Of a stretch of DNA of 64,000 bases, positions 1 through 8,559 are shown one piece after another (the stretch's first letter is position 1; each line of letters starts with the position of its first letter). This DNA comes from Bacteroides clarus YIT 12056 (GTDB lineage Bacteria > Bacteroidota > Bacteroidia > Bacteroidales > Bacteroidaceae). Under the pieces are notes generated by a model that did no database searches, was not told the DNA's origin, and saw only the letters and a program-made list of their open reading frames with translations. Both the position numbers and the translations under genes were made by a program. The stretch is from the NCBI RefSeq assembly GCF_900129655.1, contig NZ_FQWK01000002.1:62001-126000 (forward strand), read 5' to 3'.

Positions 1-1322
1 CTTGCCAAACCGCTATCGGCGGCTTCCATTTTCAAATCGTCCAGCAAACGGCGGAATACGAGATGGTCGTGCACCCCCCACTTGCTCAAACGCTCCGACA
101 CCGGAAAATCCTGATCGGCAACAATATCCTCAAAGCCGGACGACATCAGATAAGAACGCATATTGGTAAAGTCGGCATCACCGCCATAGTAGTATTTCGT
201 TTTATACCCCGCATTCTTCAAACTGCCTGCAATGGCAGGGATAGACTGCGTTTTACGGGGATATTTCATTATGCTGGTAGTGGGTTGCGCCGGATAACCA
301 CTCAAGACGGCAACCAATCCGCGGTCGGTACGGAAACTGTTCGCGTAGAAATTCGTAAAGAGCACACCCTCTTGCGCCAGACTATCCAGCTGTACCGCAA
401 CATCCGGTTCTCCCCCAAGCGTTGTCATAAGCCGTGAAGAGAAGCTCTCCATGATAACAAACAGCACATCGGGATGCTTTACCGTGAACAATGAACGCAA
501 AGAGTCCGGAGCCTGCCGGAGCGCATCCGCCGCGCTGTCTTTCTTCAAGACAGCAGGGTCTGCCAAACCGGAGAAAATACGGTCGGCCGCATCCGCTTCC
601 ATAAAACGGTATTGACTGCCGAAGTCCTTTTGTTTGGAAAGGGATTCCATCAAACTGAAAGCCGGATTAATGGCAGCATGGTTCAAGCGTTGGTTAGTGC
701 TGAAATACACCTTTCCCGTATTCATGGTGGAAACAGTGAAGCCGCCGCGAATCGGAATAAACAATAACCCGGTCAGCAGCAACAGCGCGCCCGACACCCT
801 CAAACGCCGGTAAGGTATCTTCATGCGTCTGAACGCGCCTTTCCGCAACAGCACGATATAGAATATCCCATATAATACCGCCGCGTAAACAGCCATGGCA
901 ATAATTCCCCCGATTACCATCCAGACACTGACGCTTGCCACCGCATCTTTGGGCGAAGAAAAGAAATAAAACAAAGGAGTGGCGTCCAACCGGAATCCCC
1001 AGTATTCGTACAAGCCCAAATCGACGGTAAATATAATAGAGAGTAAAACGGAAACGAAGATAAAGTAACCGCACCATATACGGCGGAGAAGATTAGGCAC
1101 AGCCCAGGCGGAACAGATAAAAAGCAATCCCGGAATAGCCGTCAGATAGCCTGCAAGCGACAAGTCCAGCGGCAGTCCGTGCCACATCACACCCAGCCAT
1201 TCCGTCCACGAGACACCTTCGTACAACGGCCGGTAAAAGAGCATGAAAAACGGTTTTTGTAATGCGAATATGCAAACAAACAAGAAATATGTCTTGAGGA
1301 ATCCTATAAGCCTTTCTTTCAT
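1..1322 (-). CDS. LTA synthase-like sulfatase-fold membrane protein (C-terminus cut by window)
   Basis: The reading frame is open from an ATG at 1322 to the window edge, giving about 440 residues without the C-terminus. The first ~200 residues are hydrophobic, with about five membrane segments. An extracytoplasmic domain follows with DVLFVIMESFSSR (metal-binding Glu), then SFRTDRG, where the Thr lies at the position of the catalytic nucleophile of LtaS-type enzymes, and YYYGGDADFTNM. This is the alkaline phosphatase/sulfatase fold of the lipoteichoic acid synthase family. Bacteroidota lack lipoteichoic acid, so a phosphoglycerol or phosphoethanolamine transferase role on a glycan or lipid is more likely; the substrate cannot be read from sequence. 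A TATTTTTG box lies 32 bp upstream. The family is fairly certain and the function is not. Confidence 0.85.
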   Translation of the reverse strand, partial: MKERLIGFLKTYFLFVCIFALQKPFFMLFYRPLYEGVSWTEWLGVMWHGLPLDLSLAGYLTAIPGLLFICSAWAVPNLLRRIWCGYFIFVSVLLSIIFTVDLGLYEYWGFRLDATPLFYFFSSPKDAVASVSVWMVIGGIIAMAVYAAVLYGIFYIVLLRKGAFRRMKIPYRRLRVSGALLLLTGLLFIPIRGGFTVSTMNTGKVYFSTNQRLNHAAINPAFSLMESLSKQKDFGSQYRFMEADAADRIFSGLADPAVLKKDSAADALRQAPDSLRSLFTVKHPDVLFVIMESFSSRLMTTLGGEPDVAVQLDSLAQEGVLFTNFYANSFRTDRGLVAVLSGYPAQPTTSIMKYPRKTQSIPAIAGSLKNAGYKTKYYYGGDADFTNMRSYLMSSGFEDIVADQDFPVSERLSKWGVHDHLVFRRLLDDLKMEAADSGLA

Positions 1323-1353
1323 CGGTGCTTTTTCTTAAACTGAATATATTCGG

Positions 1354-1361
1354 CAAAAATA
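1354..1361 (-). promoter_or_regulatory. Putative -7 box of the LTA synthase-like gene
   Basis: TATTTTTG on the minus strand matches the Bacteroides -7 consensus TAnnTTTG and ends 32 bp before the ATG at 1322. No good -33 TTTG is seen at the usual 19-21 bp spacing. Confidence 0.4.
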
Positions 1362-1434
1362 AAGTTTTTTATTCTATTTCTCGCCAATATTGGTTAAGAA
1401 ATACGTGAAAGATAGGCTTATAAGATTTTAAGAG

Positions 1435-2091
1435 TTATCCGTTTACACGTTTATAGTCTTCCAGAAACTTCTTTAATCCGGCATCCGTCAGCGGATGGTT
1501 TAACAGTCCTTTTATGGCGGAAAGCGGGCACGTAGCTACATCCGCCCCCACCTCTATGCACTGAATAATATGCGCCGTATGACGGATGGATGCCGCAAGT
1601 ACCTGAGTGGTATAGCCATAATAGCGGTACATCTCCGCAATCTTACCCACCAGAGCGACACCGTCCTCACAGATGTCATCGAGACGGCCTACAAACGGCG
1701 ACACGTAAGTAGCCCCGGCTTTTGCCGCCAGCAATGCCTGTCCTACGGAAAACACCAGCGTGCAGTTGGTGCGAATGCCTTTTCCCGAGAAGTACTTAAT
1801 GGCTTTTATGCCGTCCGCGATGCAGGGCACTTTCACCACAATATGCGGATTGAGCGCGGCGAGCTCTTCACCTTCCTTAATCATACCTTCATAATCGGTG
1901 GCAATAACCTCCGCGCTGACGTCGCCCTGCACGATATTGCAGATATCCACGTAATGTTTGCGCTGGTTTTCCACCCCTTTGATACCTTCTTTCGCCATGA
2001 GCGAAGGGTTGGTAGTCACTCCGTCGAGTACGCCCATATCGTAGGCTTCCCGAATCTGGTCTAAATTTGCAGTGTCGATAAAGAATTTCAT
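1435..2091 (-). CDS. fsa: Fructose-6-phosphate aldolase / short transaldolase
   Basis: A 218-residue protein of the small TalC/MipB/FSA branch of the transaldolase family, a cytoplasmic class I (Schiff-base) aldolase fold. It begins MKFFIDTANLDQIREA and has DGVTTNPSLMAKEG, the catalytic lysine in VVKVPC (Lys87) and YVSPFVGRLDD, all typical of the family. Length is right for the family (about 215-220). In Bacteroides such genes may be annotated either as transaldolase in the pentose phosphate pathway or as fructose-6-phosphate aldolase, and the two cannot be separated by eye. It is probably monocistronic: a TATATTTG box lies just upstream, and 112 bp separate its stop from the next gene on the same strand. 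Confidence 0.93.
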   Translation of the reverse strand: MKFFIDTANLDQIREAYDMGVLDGVTTNPSLMAKEGIKGVENQRKHYVDICNIVQGDVSAEVIATDYEGMIKEGEELAALNPHIVVKVPCIADGIKAIKYFSGKGIRTNCTLVFSVGQALLAAKAGATYVSPFVGRLDDICEDGVALVGKIAEMYRYYGYTTQVLAASIRHTAHIIQCIEVGADVATCPLSAIKGLLNHPLTDAGLKKFLEDYKRVNG

Positions 2092-2119
2092 GATATAAAT
2101 TGTTTAAGGATTGATTTCA

Positions 2120-2127
2120 CAAATATA
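2120..2127 (-). promoter_or_regulatory. -7 box of the transaldolase gene
   Basis: TATATTTG on the minus strand, an exact match to TAnnTTTG. The predicted transcript start is near 2113, about 20 nt before the ATG. Confidence 0.5.
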
Positions 2128-2167
2128 ACGATTTACGGCATGGTTTGTTCTTTATCAGCGGGATATT

Positions 2168-3643
2168 TCAGCGGTTGCGTTTCAGGTACAGACGGTCGGT
2201 TATGGTGGCCGGCAGTTCGCTCTCGTAGTGGGTCACCATTATCATTGTCTTATCCCGGCGACGGCAAAAGGCTTCTATGATTTTCTTGACGCGACGGCGG
2301 TTATACGTATCCAGCCCATGCAGAGGTTCGTCGAGAATCAGCAGTTCGGGGTCTTTCACAAAGGCTCGCGCCAGCAGGGCAAGGCGTTGCTCGCCGCTGG
2401 AGAGTTGCAGGAAGGGTTTGTCCCTCAAATCGGCCACGCCGAAAATATCCATCCACCACTCGCACACAGCCATTTGGTCGGCATGCGGACGTTTGTACAG
2501 GCCGATACTGTCGTGCAGCCCGGAAGCTACGATTTCAATGGCCGGCAAGTTTTTCAGGTAAGCGCGATGCATCTCCGGACTGACGTAGCCTATATGCTTC
2601 TTTATTTCCCAAATACTCTCGCCCGTACCCCGCTTACGGCCGAACAGACTGATGTCGCAGGCATAAGATTGAGGATTGTCCGCGCATACCAGACTGAGCA
2701 AAGTAGATTTGCCCGCTCCGTTCTCTCCGCTCAACGCCCACTTCTGCCCGCGCAGCACCGTCCAGTCCAGCTCTTTCAGAATCGTACGGTCGTCGTAGCG
2801 GATACTGACTTTATTCAGCCGGACAACTTCGTCCGAAGTAAAGTTCGTGTTTTCGTAAGGAAGGTCGATAACGCGTTGCTGCAATTCGCTGAAAGAAACG
2901 GCATCGGCCTCGGCACGAATGGCGTCTTGCTCACGAAAAGCCTGCATATAAGCGGCACGCTCCATTTTCTTCCCCACCGCTTTATTATCCACGGGGACTA
3001 CGTGGGTGATGAAAGACGGTATATCATCCAGCATGGAGAGCACCAGCACGATTTGCAGGGAGGCGAGTTGCGCCAGCTTCTCCAGAACCGTAAACAACAG
3101 GTCGCGTGTGGCGGCGTCCAGCCCGATGAAAGGATTGTCCATGATGAGGATGCGGGGAGCCGTGAGCAATGTTTTGGTCAACTGAAACTTACGGAGTTCG
3201 CCACTGGAGAGGAGAATGATTTTCTTATCGAGCATCGGTTCGATACGGAAAAGGTCGAATAGCTGTTGTTTGAGAGCCTCGTCCTTTACCTCGCCCAACA
3301 GTTCGCGCACCATTGGGGCATCTTCCTGGTCGTGGGCATTCCAGCGCTGCTGATAGTAGTAATTGGCATCGGCGGAGCCGTAGGTATCGCGGAAAGCGAT
3401 GTACTTGATATTGTCGTAAGCGGTTTGCGTGACGGAGGGACGGAAATCATATGTCAGAGTACCGTCGCGCAAAGGGTATTTACCCGTAAGCAAATCCACC
3501 AACAGGCTTTTTCCTGCCCCGTTAGGGCCTACGACAGCGATATGTTCTCCGTCGAGAAAATCGAGAGTGACGGGTTGGGATAAACGGATAAGCGGATTGC
3601 GCGCTACGCCTCCCTCTATATATAAGGTATGTTGCTGCGTCAT
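2168..3643 (-). CDS. ModF/PhrA-like double ABC ATPase
   Basis: A 491-residue soluble protein made of two ABC ATPase domains in tandem. The first has Walker A GPNGAGKSLL, signature LLSSGELRK and Walker B RILIMDNPFIGLD. The second has GENGAGKSTLL, QLSSGEQR and ELLILDEPLHGLD. Both sites look intact except that the first Walker B ends in DN instead of DE, so the first site may hydrolyse ATP poorly. Length and layout match the ModF (PhrA) family, which lies near molybdate transporters in enterobacteria and whose role is poorly defined. No transporter membrane subunit is next to it here, so it may act outside transport. It has its own promoter box at 3672-3679. Confidence 0.85.
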   Translation of the reverse strand: MTQQHTLYIEGGVARNPLIRLSQPVTLDFLDGEHIAVVGPNGAGKSLLVDLLTGKYPLRDGTLTYDFRPSVTQTAYDNIKYIAFRDTYGSADANYYYQQRWNAHDQEDAPMVRELLGEVKDEALKQQLFDLFRIEPMLDKKIILLSSGELRKFQLTKTLLTAPRILIMDNPFIGLDAATRDLLFTVLEKLAQLASLQIVLVLSMLDDIPSFITHVVPVDNKAVGKKMERAAYMQAFREQDAIRAEADAVSFSELQQRVIDLPYENTNFTSDEVVRLNKVSIRYDDRTILKELDWTVLRGQKWALSGENGAGKSTLLSLVCADNPQSYACDISLFGRKRGTGESIWEIKKHIGYVSPEMHRAYLKNLPAIEIVASGLHDSIGLYKRPHADQMAVCEWWMDIFGVADLRDKPFLQLSSGEQRLALLARAFVKDPELLILDEPLHGLDTYNRRRVKKIIEAFCRRRDKTMIMVTHYESELPATITDRLYLKRNR

Positions 3644-3671
3644 TTTAAATGGTTTTGTTTAGTTGACGCCG

Positions 3672-3679
3672 CAAAGGTA
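3672..3679 (-). promoter_or_regulatory. -7 box of the ModF-like gene
   Basis: TACCTTTG on the minus strand, an exact TAnnTTTG match 29 bp upstream of the ATG at 3643. Confidence 0.5.
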
Positions 3680-3870
3680 CCAAGATTTTGGTTCTGTGGG
3701 AAGAATTCGGGTTCCAAAGTAGCGCAAAGCTTCCATATTTTCAATTCATCAACATCGGCCTTCACCTTCCACGCCCCTGTTTATGGGAAATAGCGGGTGA
3801 AGCCTGTTTTTTCACATCGCAACGCCTGAAGAAACCGCAACTACGTATCCGGACATTACCATACCGGCAA

Positions 3871-3980
3871 ATCCGTTCCGCAGGACAAAAATATCCATCC
3901 CGCGAGACAAAAAAAATCATCCTGTAAGCCGGATAAATCCGTCTCACAGGATGAATAATTTCATCTCACGGGATGATTCC
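3871..3980. repeat. Degenerate tandem array, exact 22-bp period (array A)
   Basis: Five units begin at 3871, 3893, 3915, 3937 and 3959 with no indels. The consensus is roughly ATCCRTCYCRCRGGAY followed by an A-rich tail. Columns 4 (C), 6 (T) and 14 (G) are identical in all five units, and columns 8, 10, 12 and 16 vary only by transition. The ATCC and GGAT ends form an imperfect inverted repeat within each unit. The block from about 3761 may hold more decayed units (3849 is a possible sixth). It lies in the 430-bp gap between the ModF-like start and the pullulanase end. Short open frames cross it on both strands, but these are better seen as by-products of the repeat. Function unknown. Confidence 0.65.
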
Positions 3981-4073
3981 GTACGCGCGCCCGCCAATAT
4001 GATTCGCTACGGTTGATAATCTTTTTATCCTATGGAGATAATTTCGTTTGATACGATTGGAAACCGGATATCA

Positions 4074-6071
4074 TCATTGATAGAAAATCATCGCCGACTG
4101 CGCCGGAACCGAAATCTCCGGTCCGTACATCGTGCCCAAACCTTGCTCACTGATAAATCCGTCTTTGCAAACCACCGTATATTTGCCTTCGGGCACTGAC
4201 ACCTTAGCCGTTTCCTTGCGTGCATTCAACACTACATAGATGTTTCCCCACGTATCGCCGCCGGCATGTCCCTTCAGCCTATAAGCTACCACATTGCTGC
4301 CTTCAACCGGTAAGAACTCCAGATGTTCGCGTACCAAACCGGCATCTCCCAGACGGAAAGCCGGATGGTTCTTACGCAACTGAATCAATCCCTTATAATA
4401 GGCGAATACATCGGCATGCTCCGTCTTACGTTTCCAGTCGATGGCGTTGACTGAGTCCGGACTTTGGTAACTGTTATGCACCCCTTTCTTATCGCGCATC
4501 ACTTCCTCGCCTGCATAGATAAAGGGTACTCCCTGTGAGGTAAATACCGCCGTTTGCGCCAGTTTGTCCAATCGGGTCAGTTCTTCGGGCGTAATACCGG
4601 GGACGCTGGCCTTCAGTCTGTCCACCAAACACATATCATCGTGGCAAGATACATAACTTATCATCTGCGTAGGTTGTTCCGCCCACGGGGCCTTACTGTA
4701 ATTCACCTCTTCATTATTGACTTGCGGATGCTTGACAGCGCCTGCAATACCAAACTTGATACTCTCCTCTCCCCCCGGCAGTCCGGCAAGGAAAGCGCCC
4801 TGATGATTATCGTTGAACGGGCCGCGCAGCGCATCACGCATCTCATCGGAGAAAGCGGCGATGCCCGGCATCTTATATGTGTTGGCTTTCATCGCCAATG
4901 AGTCCTGAGGCAATTGGGGAGCCGACGCAGCCCAGCCCTCACCATAGATAAAGATGGTAGGATCTGCCGCTGTCGCCGCCTTGCGTATTTCGTTCATGGT
5001 TTCAATATCATGGATTCCCATCAGGTCGAAGCGGAAGCCGTCGATATGATACTCGTTTATCCAGTGCAATACGGACTCTACCATATATTTGCGCATCATG
5101 GCGCGGTTACTCGCCGTTTCGTTGCCACATGCGGAAGCGTCCGCAAAACCGCCGTCCGGTGTCTGGCGATAGAAATATCCGGGAACGGTACGCTCGAAAT
5201 TACTCTCGGCCGTGTTGAAAGTGTGGTTGTACACCACATCCAGCACTACACGGATACCTGCCTTATGCATGGCCTGCACCATCTGCTTGAACTCGCGGAT
5301 ACGTACATCCGGTTTGTAAGGGTCGGTAGAGTACGAACCGTCGGGCACGTTGTAATTCTGCGGATCGTAACCCCAGTTGTATTTATTCTCATCCAGTTTG
5401 GACTCGTCCACGGAAGCATAATCATAGGAAGGCAGGATATGTACGTGCGTCACTCCCAGCTCTTTCAAGTGGTCGATGCCGGTTGCCAGTTTATCGGGGT
5501 TGACCGTTCCCGTTTCCGTCATCGCAAGGAACTTGCCTTTGTGGCGGATACCCGAAGACGGGTCTATGGAGAAGTCGCGATGGTGCACTTCGTAAATTAT
5601 CACATCGGCAGGAGATGCCAACGGCGGACGTTTATCCTCCGCCCAGCCTTCCGGGTCGGTTTCCCGCATATCGATAACGGCCGCGCGCTTACCGTTTACA
5701 CCCACTGCCTGCGCATTGATACCCGGGGTATCACCCAACCATTTACCGTCGATTTTTACATTGAAAGTGTAGAACTTGCCTTTCAAATCCTGCTCTACCT
5801 TAGCCGTCCACGTACCGTTTTCGGCAGGTGACATGGCAACCGTCTCGTAAGCGTGCCCGCCGTCTCCCGCATCATACAGCATCAAGCGCACTTCGTCCGC
5901 CGTAGGCGACCAGAGCGTAAACCGCGTAGCATCCGGAGCGTATTCCATTTCTGTCAGACTGCCCGTACGGACAGGATAAAGTTCGTATGAAGCATATTCT
6001 TTTTTTGAGGGGGCGCAACTGACAACTGTTGTCGCCGCTACTCCGATAATGACAAGATCGTTTAGTTTCAT
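4074..6071 (-). CDS. pulA: Type I pullulanase (GH13), lipoprotein
   Basis: A 665-residue glycoside hydrolase that would cut alpha-1,6 branches in pullulan, glycogen or branched maltodextrins. A short hydrophobic leader ends in VVSC, a plausible lipobox, so it is probably anchored in the periplasm or at the outer membrane. An N-terminal CBM48-type beta-sandwich (about residues 45-130) precedes the GH13 barrel. The pullulanase hallmark YNWGYDPQNYNVP is present, as are VVYNHT, the nucleophile in GFRFDLMG, the acid/base in IYGEGW and the third acid in SCHDD. It lies 62 bp after ruvC on the same strand, so it may be co-transcribed. It could supply maltodextrin to the SusCDE/GH65 locus 44 kb away, but that is inference. 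Confidence 0.93.
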   Translation of the reverse strand: MKLNDLVIIGVAATTVVSCAPSKKEYASYELYPVRTGSLTEMEYAPDATRFTLWSPTADEVRLMLYDAGDGGHAYETVAMSPAENGTWTAKVEQDLKGKFYTFNVKIDGKWLGDTPGINAQAVGVNGKRAAVIDMRETDPEGWAEDKRPPLASPADVIIYEVHHRDFSIDPSSGIRHKGKFLAMTETGTVNPDKLATGIDHLKELGVTHVHILPSYDYASVDESKLDENKYNWGYDPQNYNVPDGSYSTDPYKPDVRIREFKQMVQAMHKAGIRVVLDVVYNHTFNTAESNFERTVPGYFYRQTPDGGFADASACGNETASNRAMMRKYMVESVLHWINEYHIDGFRFDLMGIHDIETMNEIRKAATAADPTIFIYGEGWAASAPQLPQDSLAMKANTYKMPGIAAFSDEMRDALRGPFNDNHQGAFLAGLPGGEESIKFGIAGAVKHPQVNNEEVNYSKAPWAEQPTQMISYVSCHDDMCLVDRLKASVPGITPEELTRLDKLAQTAVFTSQGVPFIYAGEEVMRDKKGVHNSYQSPDSVNAIDWKRKTEHADVFAYYKGLIQLRKNHPAFRLGDAGLVREHLEFLPVEGSNVVAYRLKGHAGGDTWGNIYVVLNARKETAKVSVPEGKYTVVCKDGFISEQGLGTMYGPEISVPAQSAMIFYQ

Positions 6072-6133
6072 GGTTGGTATTTTTAAATTAGGTATGAAGT
6101 ATAAAGTAGTAAGTCTTAAAGCATGGGATCGGA

Positions 6134-6703
6134 TTATCGTTTTACTTTGTCGGGATTCTTGGCTATAAAGTCTTTCCAGCCGTGATAGCCTTTCTCGACA
6201 ACAGGGCGCCCCATTTGCAGGAAGTGGCAGTAAGCGGCGGCAAGGCCGTCGGTGGCGTCCATGAATACGGGCATGTCTTCTTTCGGAAAATGAAGCATGC
6301 GTTGCAGCATATCCGCCACTTGCTCTTTGGATGCCTGGCCGTTGCCCGTTATCGCCATTTTTATCTTCAAAGGAGCGTATTCGGTAATAGGAATGTCGCG
6401 GCTCAGAGCGGCAGCCATGGCTACTCCCTGCGCGCGTCCCAGCTTCAGCATGGATTGTACGTTTTTTCCAAAGAAAGGCGCTTCAATAGCAAGTTCGTCC
6501 GGCAGATAACTCTCGATGATGCTCAGCACCCGCTCATGGATGTGGCGAAGTTTCAGATAATGGTCGCCAAACTTACGAAGGTCTATGATACCCATGGCAA
6601 TCATTTCGGGCTTTACTCCCGCTACCCTCAGCACCCCGTATCCCATAATGGTAGTACCGGGGTCGATGCCCAAAATAATTTTTTCCTTTACCGGTTGTAT
6701 CAC
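6134..6703 (-). CDS. ruvC: Holliday junction resolvase RuvC
   Basis: A 189-residue endonuclease that resolves Holliday junctions after RuvAB branch migration. Catalytic acids are visible in ILGIDPGTT (first Asp), [11 protein letters not shown] (Glu) and the C-terminal [13 protein letters not shown] pair. Length fits the family. The ATG overlaps the stop of the upstream DUF4286 gene by 4 bp, indicating translational coupling, and pullulanase follows 62 bp later. No ruvA or ruvB is in the window, so the resolvase gene stands apart from them. Confidence 0.97.
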   Translation of the reverse strand: MIQPVKEKIILGIDPGTTIMGYGVLRVAGVKPEMIAMGIIDLRKFGDHYLKLRHIHERVLSIIESYLPDELAIEAPFFGKNVQSMLKLGRAQGVAMAAALSRDIPITEYAPLKIKMAITGNGQASKEQVADMLQRMLHFPKEDMPVFMDATDGLAAAYCHFLQMGRPVVEKGYHGWKDFIAKNPDKVKR

Positions 6704-7020
6704 ACTATCACCTCCATTAATGTAGGAAAACCGATTACTTTGTCTTTAAAGATTTTCTGCAATTCTTCATTCAGCTTCACGCCTTGTTCCTGATGCCAGC
6801 GATGCAGTATGGCAGAGTCTTCCACCTCGAATTGCACAGAGTAACAGACACTTCCCTCTTCAATATGGCTCAGTATCCGTGCTATGCGCGGGGCATGCAA
6901 TGTACCGTGCTTCTCTACTTCGGGAAGGTAGAATTCATTCATCCAGGCAAGGAAGAATTTCTCCTGCCCTTCTTCCACGTGATAGGTCGTATTATATATC
7001 AGCATAATTTCTTTTTTCAT
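6700..7020 (-). CDS. DUF4286 family small protein
   Basis: A small cytoplasmic protein with the N-terminal core [14 protein letters not shown] and a central [13 protein letters not shown] stretch, resembling the DUF4286 family usually found next to ruvC in Bacteroidota. The likely start is ATG 7020; ATG 7005 ([10 protein letters not shown]) is a good alternative because the -7 box at 7030-7037 puts the transcript start at about 7023, which would leave almost no leader for ATG 7020. A further in-frame ATG at 7041 lies upstream of that box and is unlikely. Its 3' end overlaps ruvC by 4 bp. No function is known to me; the fold may be a dimeric alpha-beta barrel, but that is a guess. Confidence 0.85.
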   Translation of the reverse strand: MKKEIMLIYNTTYHVEEGQEKFFLAWMNEFYLPEVEKHGTLHAPRIARILSHIEEGSVCYSVQFEVEDSAILHRWHQEQGVKLNEELQKIFKDKVIGFPTLMEVIV

Positions 7021-7029
7021 TTTATTTCG

Positions 7030-7037
7030 CAAACATA
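7030..7037 (-). promoter_or_regulatory. -7 box of the DUF4286-ruvC-pulA unit
   Basis: TATGTTTG on the minus strand matches TAnnTTTG. It lies back to back with the tRNA promoter box at 7061-7068, so this 90-bp gap is a divergent promoter region. Confidence 0.5.
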
Positions 7038-7060
7038 GCAATTATTTCAGAATAATGCAT

Positions 7061-7068
7061 TATATTTG
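7061..7068 (+). promoter_or_regulatory. -7 box of tRNA-Ala
   Basis: TATATTTG on the plus strand, an exact TAnnTTTG match 41 bp before the mature tRNA 5' end. Confidence 0.5.
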
Positions 7069-7108
7069 CGCCATCAAAAAAGCAGATAGCTCTGCAAACG
7101 TTAGCAAC

Positions 7109-7182
7109 GGGGCGTTAGCTCATCTGGCTAGAGCGCGACACTGGCAGTGTCGAGGTGATGAGTTCGAGTCTCATACGCTCCA
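7109..7182 (+). tRNA. tRNA-Ala (anticodon GGC)
   Basis: A full cloverleaf can be drawn. The acceptor stem is GGGGCGT with ACGCTCC and contains the G3-U70 wobble that marks alanine tRNAs. The D stem is GCTC/GAGC. The anticodon stem CGACA/TGTCG holds the loop CTGGCAG with anticodon GGC, reading GCC. The T stem is ATGAG/CTCAT with loop TTCGAGT. CCA is not encoded and must be added after transcription. A strong terminator follows directly. Confidence 0.96.
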
Positions 7183-7184
7183 CA

Positions 7185-7214
7185 AAGGTTGACTTTTCAC
7201 AGTCAACCTTTTTT
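7185..7214 (+). terminator. Terminator of tRNA-Ala
   Basis: Ten-base-pair stem AAGGTTGACT / AGTCAACCTT around a 6-nt loop, followed by a T run. It starts 3 bp after the tRNA and its distal arm overlaps the last codons and stop of the convergent MFS gene. Confidence 0.85.
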
Positions 7215-8411
7215 CAAATTAGGCAGGAAGCAAGCCACCAATCCCAGCAAAGGCATAAATCCGCATACATTATAAACCGCCTCGATACCGTATGCGTCCG
7301 CCATACCGCCAAGTACAGCCGAAGCGATACCCGCAATGCCGAACGCAAACCCGAAGAACAAACCGGAAATCAGTCCCAGCTTATTGGGCAACAATTCCTG
7401 CGCATACAATAAGATGGCGGGGAAAGCGGAAGACAGCATAAACCCCACACAGAAGCTAAGAATGACCGTCCCCGCAAGTCCCACATGCGGCATCAGCAAA
7501 CTAAACGGCGCCGTCCCGAGAATGGAAGCCCAGATAACATACTTGCGTCCCACCCTGTCGCCTACCGGTCCGCCTACCAAAGTACCTGCGGCAGTGGCTA
7601 CCAAAAAGACAAACAAGAATAACTGCGAATCCCGGATACTTACACCGAACTTATGAATGAGATAGAATGTATAGTAACTCGTCAGGCTCGCCATATAAAT
7701 ATATTTGGAAAAGATAAGAACCAATAGAACCCCAATGGCGAAAACCGTCATTCGGGAAGACAACGGACGTTCCACCGCCTTCTGCGTAAGCAACGGACGC
7801 CGCTTGATATGGTTGAGATAAGAACGGTACCAGCGGGAAATGGGCAGCATCACCAAAATAGCCGCCACCGCAAAAATCATGAACAGCGCAATGTGGTGTC
7901 TGCCATACGGAGCAACCAGCAGCGCCACCAGCAACGGCCCTAACGAGCCTCCCAGATTACCGCCCACCTGAAAGAGCGACTGCGCCAACCCGCGCTTGCC
8001 TCCGGAAGCCAAAAAAGTAATGCGCGACGCTTCGGGATGCAATACGGAGGAACCGATGCCCACCACAAAAACAGAAGCCAAGAGCCAATACAGATTAGTG
8101 GCGAACGACAAATTCAGAATACCCGCCAGCGTAAAACACATTCCCAACGGCAACGACCAGGCAATGGGACGCTTATCGAAAATCAGCCCCATTATCGGCT
8201 GAAACACGGAAGCCGACATCTGATACACCAACGTTATCAGACCAATCTGTGCAAAACTCAATGACAAATCCTGCTTGAACAGAGGGTACACCGCCGTAAT
8301 AACGGATTGAAGCAAATCATTCAGGCAATGCGAAGCGCTCAGCGCAATCAATATGGGGAAAGCGATTCTACGAACCGGCGGTCTTTGAGTTGATGTCATC
8401 CTAACTGTCAT
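7203..8411 (-). CDS. MFS efflux transporter, Fsr (fosmidomycin resistance)-like
   Basis: A 402-residue, 12-helix inner-membrane protein of the major facilitator superfamily. The segments SHCLNDLLQS near the N-terminus and GIGSSVLHPEASR in the fourth helix region are typical of the Fsr subgroup, proton-driven drug exporters first linked to fosmidomycin resistance. The start at 8411 leaves about 10 nt of leader after the -7 box; ATG 8399 (MTSTQRP) would leave about 22 nt and is possible. The 3' end runs into the terminator of the convergent tRNA. The natural substrate cannot be told. Confidence 0.88.
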   Translation of the reverse strand: MTVRMTSTQRPPVRRIAFPILIALSASHCLNDLLQSVITAVYPLFKQDLSLSFAQIGLITLVYQMSASVFQPIMGLIFDKRPIAWSLPLGMCFTLAGILNLSFATNLYWLLASVFVVGIGSSVLHPEASRITFLASGGKRGLAQSLFQVGGNLGGSLGPLLVALLVAPYGRHHIALFMIFAVAAILVMLPISRWYRSYLNHIKRRPLLTQKAVERPLSSRMTVFAIGVLLVLIFSKYIYMASLTSYYTFYLIHKFGVSIRDSQLFLFVFLVATAAGTLVGGPVGDRVGRKYVIWASILGTAPFSLLMPHVGLAGTVILSFCVGFMLSSAFPAILLYAQELLPNKLGLISGLFFGFAFGIAGIASAVLGGMADAYGIEAVYNVCGFMPLLGLVACFLPNLKKG

Positions 8412-8427
8412 TTATTGAAATCGGGCG

Positions 8428-8435
8428 CAAAGGTA
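8428..8435 (-). promoter_or_regulatory. -7 box of the Fsr-like MFS gene
   Basis: TACCTTTG on the minus strand, an exact TAnnTTTG match 17 bp upstream of ATG 8411. Confidence 0.5.
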
Positions 8436-8512
8436 CGTAAAGTATTCAAAGGACAGCCTGGGTTAATAAAAAATAATATGCAACGATTGAGGGCAAAACA
8501 ATGATAAAATTG

Positions 8513-8520
8513 TATCTTTG
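8513..8520 (+). promoter_or_regulatory. -7 box of pheS
   Basis: TATCTTTG on the plus strand matches TAnnTTTG. The predicted transcript start near 8527 gives a leader of about 33 nt, too short for a T-box or leader-peptide attenuator. Confidence 0.5.
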
Positions 8521-8559
8521 CACCGTTTTATATAGTAAGGAATAAATAATAACAACGAT

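Noticed and set aside
694..1356. Two short minus-strand ORFs at 694-1077 and 1093-1356
   Set aside because: They are in frames other than the continuous LTA synthase-like frame that runs from 1322 to the window edge.
2228..3262. Long plus-strand ORF opposite the ModF-like gene
   Set aside because: It is a shadow of the double ATPase, which has intact Walker and signature motifs on the minus strand.
3688..3947. Small ORFs at 3688-3927 (+) and 3762-3947 (-)
   Set aside because: They cover the degenerate 22-bp array and its flank, with no conserved features, and overlap each other on opposite strands.
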